64,000 nucleotides of DNA from Rhyacophila brunnea (Eukaryota > Arthropoda > Insecta > Trichoptera > Rhyacophilidae): NCBI GenBank assembly GCA_022495005.1, contig JAGYXB010001010.1, positions 992,001 to 1,056,000 on the forward strand, in the 5' to 3' direction. A model generated the notes under the pieces. The model was not told where the DNA came from and ran no database searches. It saw nothing but the letters and a program-made list of their open reading frames with translations. Within the stretch, counting starts at the first letter, position 1, and each line of letters begins with the position of its first letter. Shown here piece by piece: positions 47,501 to 56,500 of the stretch. The translations under genes and the position numbers were made by a program.

Positions 47501-50500
47501 TAGATTTATTTACTCGGTTCAAACGGACTGTATTGGGAAAATAAATTATGTACGGGCTGGTTTATCTAAAAATATGTATGGGTAGACTTTTGAAGGTATA
47601 TTATATGCATAGTGTATGTTAAATACTGAATACTAATTTGGGGCTAAAAGCTATCATCACAATGATTCAATTATTATACCTAAATTATGTTAAAATTCAT
47701 ACAGATACCGTTTAGTCATAATCTGTATTAATATCATTTCAAAAGGGGAGGGTATTTTGTAAAATACATTTTACTTACTTAGGTAGTTATTTAACATAAT
47801 AATTATGTAGAATTTGGGTACTGGTCGACCACAAGGTTAGGTATACCACTTCCTTCGTTTCGTTATTCGGTGTTTTATTTTTATCATTGGCTCTACAATG
47901 AATTTGACACCCACGGTGGTCGAGTGGCTTAAGCGTTGGACTATCATGCCGTGGGTCACAGGTTCGAATCCTGGGTCTGGCAAGTACACATATTGTTTTT
48001 CAATTTGTGTGTGAGTCAAGGTATGGACCTAATAGTTTGAGCAAGTGGCTGACATCCATTTCTCGTAAAAAACAAAAAATCTGTTAATACAAACCTCTAC
48101 TTTGTGGAGGCCCATATGATCCTATTAGGATCGGACATGGCCAGATTCTACAATAAAATTATACGTGGATATTGGATTTTGGGTACTGCTAGAGGATTGG
48201 CTGGACAAATGTTATAAGTATATAAAAGTACTTAAACTTAATATTGTCAAATGAACGGGCTTTGTCTTCTATATCGTATATTATAAAAAATATAAATTAT
48301 TTATAAAATACCTGAATGAAATAAAATACCTGAAAATGCCTGATTTGAAATCAGGCATTTTGATAAAAAAAAATTAAACTGATTCGAACCAGTTTAAAAT
48401 TCATACGTGGTACAAATACACCTGTAATATTTTTTATTTAGTATGGATAAATATGTACTTACCAAAAATATAATATAAATCTAAACAGTTTGCGTGGCAT
48501 TCCTAGAAAAGCTATTTTCCTACCAATTTCACGTTTTTCATCATTGAAAAGGAGCACGTAAAGGTTAGGAAAACGTTTGAATAAACAACCCTTAATACAC
48601 ACAAATGCCCCAAAAATCAACAGATATACAAAAAAAAACACTTTTTCTTTTTCACTCTATTTGATCCCTTTGGTCCAGAGGGTCAAGACAAGACATATAG
48701 TGTTAACATTAGCGTTAGAGAGTGGGGTTACATTTTCAAAGAGGTGTATAAAAAGACAATTTTAAGATTAAAGTGGTCGATTCAAATCTAAAAATCTAAA
48801 TCTCGTAAAAAGAAAATCTGTTAATACAAACCTCCACTCTGTTGAGGACCATAATATGATATTATAAGGATCGGACATGGTCGGATTTTTTTTTAGATAT
48901 TATGTACATATGAATTGAAACCTTTTGGGATATCAAGATAATATGATTGCTATATCTACTATAATCAGTATTAAGAATGTAGTCTATAAGTTTCATAAGT
49001 TTCATCAATGTTGGAGCAGAAGTTTTTAACAATTAAAAAACCATAGTTTTTTATGCAATACAATATTATTTATTAGTATGAGGATGTATATAAAACTCTT
49101 TTTTTAAGACCAATACAAATTGAACTTGTTAAGAATAGCACAACACAAACATAGACCCCTCCAAACCAACCCGCCCACACCACACTCGGTCTTAATCGAG
49201 CGTATCACTAGGCCTTGCGTTTGGATGTGAAGAATCATCAGCAGTTTTTTTCACGCCTGGGAATGTCTCAGGAGCAGGTACCTATGACTGAGATCGCCAC
49301 GCTCTCAAGTGAGCTTTGACTGAGTTTACTGAAAGACGTAATTTCATAAAAAGTGCCATGTGATACAAAAAATAAAACTAAAACAATACTGATAAACAAA
49401 ACCATGTGGAAAGATCTTCACGTCCGCAATAAGACGCCGCAATTTTATTATTATTACAACGTTTTTATTAGCTCGTACTCTTGTTTTTTCGGTGGTTTTT
49501 TGTCCAGTACAAATCTTGCAATCGATTTTTAACTAACTTCCCGACTAGCTAGACATTTAAAACTTTTAGAATATATCAGAAGACGATGCCAATGCATTAT
49601 TTTAATACTTTTAGCGATCTTTAATCAGAATTGAATTCATTTTCAGTTAATTCTGTTTTGTATAGAAAGTTATTTTAGAAAAATCCGTAAAAACTGAAAG
49701 ACTATTATTGGTTGCTAAGGGGATGGTCCTAGCAACTAAATTATTAATATATACGTGCGTTACTATGTAAATCTAAATTAAATGTCAAAATGACATTTCA
49801 GTAGTCTATATTTGTTTGTGTGTTGTTTTTTTATTTACTTTATATCAAGTACAAGTTTGAGCATATTGAGCATAATAATTCAACAGAAAATTTAAAGACG
49901 TTGTAAGTATTTAAAAAGTTCTTTTTATCTTGTAATTATTCTTAAATGCAATGTAATTGGCCTTTAAAATAGCACAAAAAATTTACTTTTAGTCATTTAT
50001 TTGTATTCGAAATACCAATAGATGCATGACAATAACATTTGAAAATGTTTACGGAAACATAGCCGCCGCAGTCATTCTTGACGAAACGCATTCTGCAAGT
50101 CCAATTTTGGGCCACTTTTTTTTAAACAAAAACAATGTGGGCTTCCAAGGCGTCAATTATTGCTGAGTTATTAGTGAGCTTTATTAGTATACATCAGTAA
50201 CTTCACGTTGCCCTACATGTATGTAATCTAGAGGTGTCAAATTGCAGGACCTTGGAGGCCAATTGATAGGTATATTTTTCGCAATCAACTTACCGCGAAA
50301 TCAAGTCGATAGTTGCGGTCGCCGTAATGCGCGTAGCGCCATCCTGTTGAAACTATACCTAGTCCGGATCAAGGTCAACCATATTAAAAAAAAAAAAGAA
50401 AAATGATGATGGTCCGGTAACGATCTCCATTGACCGTAACGCATGCTCTAGCCTCACTTTTGTATAAATACGATTCGATGATGCCACCAGCATGTAAACC

Positions 50501-53500
50501 TCACCAAAAGGCACATTGTTGTGGATTCAATAGAATCTACATGGTTACTTTTCACAATGCAACATTTTTCTTAATAATACATCCGTAAACTAGCTTTTTT
50601 ACTGTACGCAATTTTGCGGTAAAACCACATCTTAAAAACGTCATGGCTTCCGGCACTATCAGCAAAATCCAATATTCGAGCCGGTATCCCTGGTCGCAAC
50701 GATTGACAGATTACTCTGAGCAACGTTTGCTCTTAGCTAATCGTATTCCTTTTATCATTCTTAGAGCAACGCTTACATTCACATACATACACTACATTTT
50801 CATCATAAAAACATATCAACATATCATCTCTTGATAATGGCCTCTGCAACGCGCCCGAAACGTCGAATAAAGAAGGACACACGGTGGAAACCCAAAAATC
50901 TACTACGATAAAAAAACAACCGTGAAAGTCTCAAATATTATATAACATCTATAAGTTCCGCGAATAGACTACCGATTTTCAAAGTAAATTTGGAAACATA
51001 GTTAAGCGTGACTCTATTTATTGCCAGACTATACTGATCATAAATGTCAAAAAGTGAGTGCAGTATCACAGTTTGGTTGGACAGTAAGTTAACCCGTTCG
51101 TAAATTCTATCCACCACATAAAACACACGTTATTACAGAAGTATAGGCATGTGTATATGTCACAGTATAAAGATCTGTTTCTCGTTGCTGATTGATTGAT
51201 ATACTTAAGGAGGTTTATTTTTCAGCCAAGATTCAATAGACGTTAGTCTTATATAAGTAATGCCTTTTTCTAATCATAGATTTAGAATTTTTCATTTGTA
51301 TTCACTTGAGAAGGGTTGACAGTAATACTTTTTATTCTGCTCAGTGCGTGAGGTTGGCGCTTACCCTATTTATTTATATTATTTACTTTACTCTTCACTC
51401 TCTTTTTTCTCTCTCTAACTCAGAATACAAATCATACAATTATCCACAACAATTCGAAATATTACAAAAAATATTTATTATCCGAATATTTTTTTAGTCA
51501 ATGAACAACACACAATATTAATTTAAGAAAGTTGTAGTTCGTATTGAACATCGCAGAAATTTTAGCATGGTTGAAGTTTGCATCGATAGCTTAATTCATA
51601 AATCACACTGTTTAAATTATTATAGTTGCGAACCCAAGTAATGAGCATTTAATAAAAATTCGTTACTATCTTTTTCTCCAATAATTGATGTCATAACTAT
51701 GTAAACATGTCTATATTGAATTATGTGGGTTTTTTATCAATAAATAGTTTATTAAAAATTATTTTTTTATTGATTTATCTAATAAATGCTTTTATTATGT
51801 GTCTTCTCCCTGGCATTCTGATAATAATATTTTTCAAAACAATATCAAAACCCAGGGACACAGCAAGGTGTTTTAGCACCCGGGCAGTAATAAAGAATTT
51901 GCCCGTTACGTAATATTAAAACTTGCTCCTATGTAGGTACACTTTATCTAACTAACTAAAAATAATACGATCATCAATAACAGATTTATATAATTCGGAT
52001 TAAATTACTAATTTTTAAAATGTACGACCCCCTAAAAGTAGAAACAACATGGTTTCCCGGTTTTTCTGTTACCTACAATAAAAATCATAGAATTCTTGAT
52101 GTATATGCTAGTATATAAAATAGCGGTAAATTTCCAACATAAAGTACAATAACCCAACAAAAATACGAAGCCAATAAACCATCAACGGAAAATTCTCGTC
52201 GCATGTGATAAAAACAGCACAACATTAACTAAACCCGAAAACTCTTTGCGATCCCGTAGTAGTCGACACATTTCTGTTCGACACGTATTTGCTTAATCCA
52301 TGAAATAATGCAATGCAACAATTATTATGGTTGCCTTTTTGTTGATATTTTCATTAAACTGTACACACATTTATTTACCAATAGTTTTATACAAAACGTC
52401 TAGTCAGTGACGTCCCTAGACAAAATGCCGCCCCTAGGCAGTGCCAAAATGCTGCCACATTATTTTTATAGTTAGGTACAGTACTTTTTATCGTCCTTTC
52501 ATGACTCCAATATCTAAGAAATGTGTTGCAGTGTGGATACATTACTAACATGATAATATATACCACTAAATCTATTTTAAATACCATATCTGCTTCAATA
52601 GACAATGTCTACGATTTCAGATAGGTACATTTAAGAATAACGCCCGACAACTTCCAAAACTAGCGAGTAACTAGCAAACATATTAAATTTGGATACATTT
52701 TAAATTATGTAAGTATGTACTTACCTATAATTCAAATATTATTTGCAAATCTACACATGTTATTGCTGTTCACAAAGGACTTTTTAATGGAAGGATATAT
52801 CCGTTATTACTTTTATTAAGTTTAGGTAGCTATTGCTATATAAATAATGATTCTCCTCGATTTGCCGCTCTTCGGGCAACTGCCGCCCTCAAACGACGCT
52901 CAATCTGCCTACCCCCACTGGACGTCACTGCGTCTAGTTAGCTGATGAATATTTATGGAGGCATTCAATTTTGACCAATTCTCAACAATGTGAAGTGAAA
53001 ATCGTCAATTTATTTTTGAGCATTCAAAGAAACTTCACTTTTGGGTGCCAACCTAGCTACATCCGGAGCAGCTTCCCCACTCACTTGGCCCCTCCTACGC
53101 GACTGTCAGAACCAAACAACATTTCAATTACCTATTTAAAATAACGCCTAAATCTTGATATATATATTTGTTTATTTCCTTTGAATGACGTATTGTGAAA
53201 CCTCAATCAATTGAGAGAATAGTCGTTATTTAAAAAAATCTACTTTGATGGATGCAATGCGAATACGCCAATAGTTTAAGTGTACTAATAATTATACCGA
53301 TTGCTTTACGTATTTAAGCTTTTATTGGAGACGATATGTTTGAGTCAAAGTTTGGCAGTATTTCCGCCTAGATAGCGTACCTATAGAAAGTAGCCTATCC
53401 GCTCAGGCCAGCTTCTTTTGTTTCTACAAGGTCGTGTTACACCTATGGTATTTTATTTAAAGCAATGTTTTCAAAATGAGGAGAAGCATGATAATAATAT

Positions 53501-56500
53501 TATAGTAGAGGACCAACTTTTACAATTTCTACAAAATATTCTATTGGAGTAGACCCCTTGCTAAGCGATTATTTAGAGCCTACGTGAATACAAATAAATA
53601 TTTCATTTTTGTATCACACCAGTACGTGACATATAATTGAATAGTAAAGTTGTCGCAATGCACCTATATACAGTGATATTGCGGAGTCGTATGTGTACAG
53701 TGTCCCTAACCTTATTTTCACCAGGAGTACATTAAAATTTATAGCCAAAATGGAATGGCGGGTACTTTTTTTTCCCCCATTGAAACTTGAATAACTCAAA
53801 CAAAAAATATAGTTCACAAATAAAAATTATATATTTTTTTGACAATTTCTAGTCAATAACTATGTTTTTCTTTTATTTTGTTAACTGTCAAATTCATGGT
53901 GGAACTGCATTGTATTGTTCGATTTAATAAAACGCAAATTTAAAAATGTCCAAATGGTCCACATTTATTTATTAAAGTGGAATAAGTACTACAAAGAAAA
54001 ATGCGTTTTATTAAATCAAACAACAATACAATAACACTGTATGAATGAAGTATTAAATATTTTGTAAAAATATTATTAAATAATATAATGAAACAGATAA
54101 TAAGAAAATAAATGTGTAATTATGTTTTTTTATTATACAGAATATAATATTATATTATGAACGTCGTATGTAACAACTATGTCAGAAAAAATAATGGCAC
54201 TTTAATTAGTGGGATCTTTGGTATTTGATTTCATTAATAAATTTCTCATTTTTAGGAATATATGTGAATATTCCTATTCTAAAACAGTCCCTTAGAGTAG
54301 CATCAGCGAACCGTGATCTGTATTTCGATTTTATTATGCTCATTGTAAAATTTTTCTTTTCTTTTTCTTTTAACCATGTCCGATCCTAATTAGATGGGCC
54401 TCCACAGAGTGAAGGTATTAACAGATTTGTTTTTACAAGAAATGGATATTAGCCACTTCCCCAACCAATTAGGCCCATACTCTGACTCATACACAAATTA
54501 AAACATATGTGTATTTGCCAGACCCAGGATTCGAACCTGGAACCCACGACGTTATAATGCGACGCTTAAGCCGCTCGGCCACGGTGGGTAAAATATAATG
54601 ATAAAATAGTAGACAAAATAAATGTGTTCGTGGGTGCACACAATAGTGCTCGACCCTGTAGCATAGGGTTGGGTGTATACCAATACTTTGGTTTTTTTCT
54701 ATCTCAGATCAATGAGATAGACAACGATCGGACCTAGGCCCGCGTTTCTATCAACACACATCACGTCATCACTCCACTGCTGATATCTGACCATATTATT
54801 TAACCCGTCCGATCGACAACGGTTGGATGTAGACGCACGCCTCTCTACCTGCACCTCGCCCTACCACTCTTCTACCCTTAACTGACCACTCTTGATGAAT
54901 TGTTGCAAGTGCATTGTTTTATCTTAACCTTGTGAACTTTTGATAGCAAGATGAAAGTATACTAAATTGGTACAACAATCTATAGACTATAACCGACATA
55001 TATAACTTGACATGTTAATAGTGTCATGGTGTGAATATGGGAGCCCATGTATTTCAAGATATTAGCAATAGTTATTCGACCACCGCACCTAAAATTATAG
55101 TCGTCGGTCATTATTCTAAAACCCATGAAAGTTTGATCAATATTCATCCAGTAGTTTTTAAGTTACTTATAACGGAACAAAGTAACATACCGATAAACAA
55201 CAAGATAAAAAACGCTGATCGAAATAAAAATCATTATTTAAATCATCGTCATTATTTAAAAAAAAAAAAAAAAAGAGAAGACTAATTTCACTCCTAAGTC
55301 AAACATAATAATATTATATAGCTCCAAATGTAAAAATTATATCAATAGAATATTGTACGAAGAATCGTTGCTAATAGATAATATTCATCTAACAACCTAA
55401 CCTATTTGATGTAATGGATCAAAGACAAAAATGCACTTTTCCAGATGTGAAATTGAATCTACACTTCACGTAAAATATGAGTTTTTACTATACCACTGTA
55501 GGTGAGAATTTTACTTATTTTATGACAATCGCTAGTTTATATATAAAACGAGCCATAACCTTAGTGATTCAAAGAATAAAGATTTATTTTAACGAAATTT
55601 TCTATTTTTTTAGGTTTGGTATAAAATAAAATTCTATAAATAATAGAATTGTTGTAGAATTTTTGTAGTCTTGAAAAAGTGCCTTAATATTGGAAGACGC
55701 TTCAACCGTTACTGAAATAAATATTCTGTGCTCGTTGAGATAATCTCCCGAATTTCTCGTGTAAATAAATAATAACGCGTTACACGATTATCCAATTATT
55801 CAATTAGAATTTTCCAGTGCGAGGAGTAAATATTTTACATTATCCTTAAACCACTGGGCCCTCGGGGCGCCAAATTTTACGGTTCGGCAGGTACACGATT
55901 CCGTAATTAGTGCATCGATGTTGCGTTAAATCACATGTATAATTAATTATAAAATGTATGTATAGATAATTATAATAATATGCTGTATAAAAATCGTGTG
56001 ATAACAAAATACAGCACGAGAACATACACCGAGCGGCATTGTCAACTTAACTTTTTTCTTAACATTTAGCTTCCAACATACGTATAATATGGTGTATGTA
56101 TAGAATTATGACTTAAAACAGCTTGAAATTACTCACAAAAAAATAAAATAGTACATATTAATACCAATAATTAACTTATAATGTAGAAACAACAAATTAA
56201 ATGTAACATATGAAATTTAAGTAATAACAATATTTTCTTCAAACAAAAGACTCCTGCGCATCTATTCTATACATAAGACTGCTTTCGGCCGCTACTGCAG
56301 CTATCTAGGGTAGTTTTGTATCGAAGTATTAGCATTTTTCAAGATTTCAGTTTCGTTGCAGACTCCATTCTCAAGACATAATATAGCTCAATTATAATTT
56401 AATGTATATGAATTCAAACGCCGCTCTAAGTGTATCGAAGGGGGTTCATTATAGTTGACAGCGAACGTCTCTCAGAGTAAAAAAGTGATAGTTTACTATG

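Noticed and set aside
55031..55285. 84-codon frame ending in poly-Lys
   Set aside because: It ends in an A-run and includes a phrase common in TE tails (TTCATCCAGTAGTTTTTAAG); no splice or domain support.
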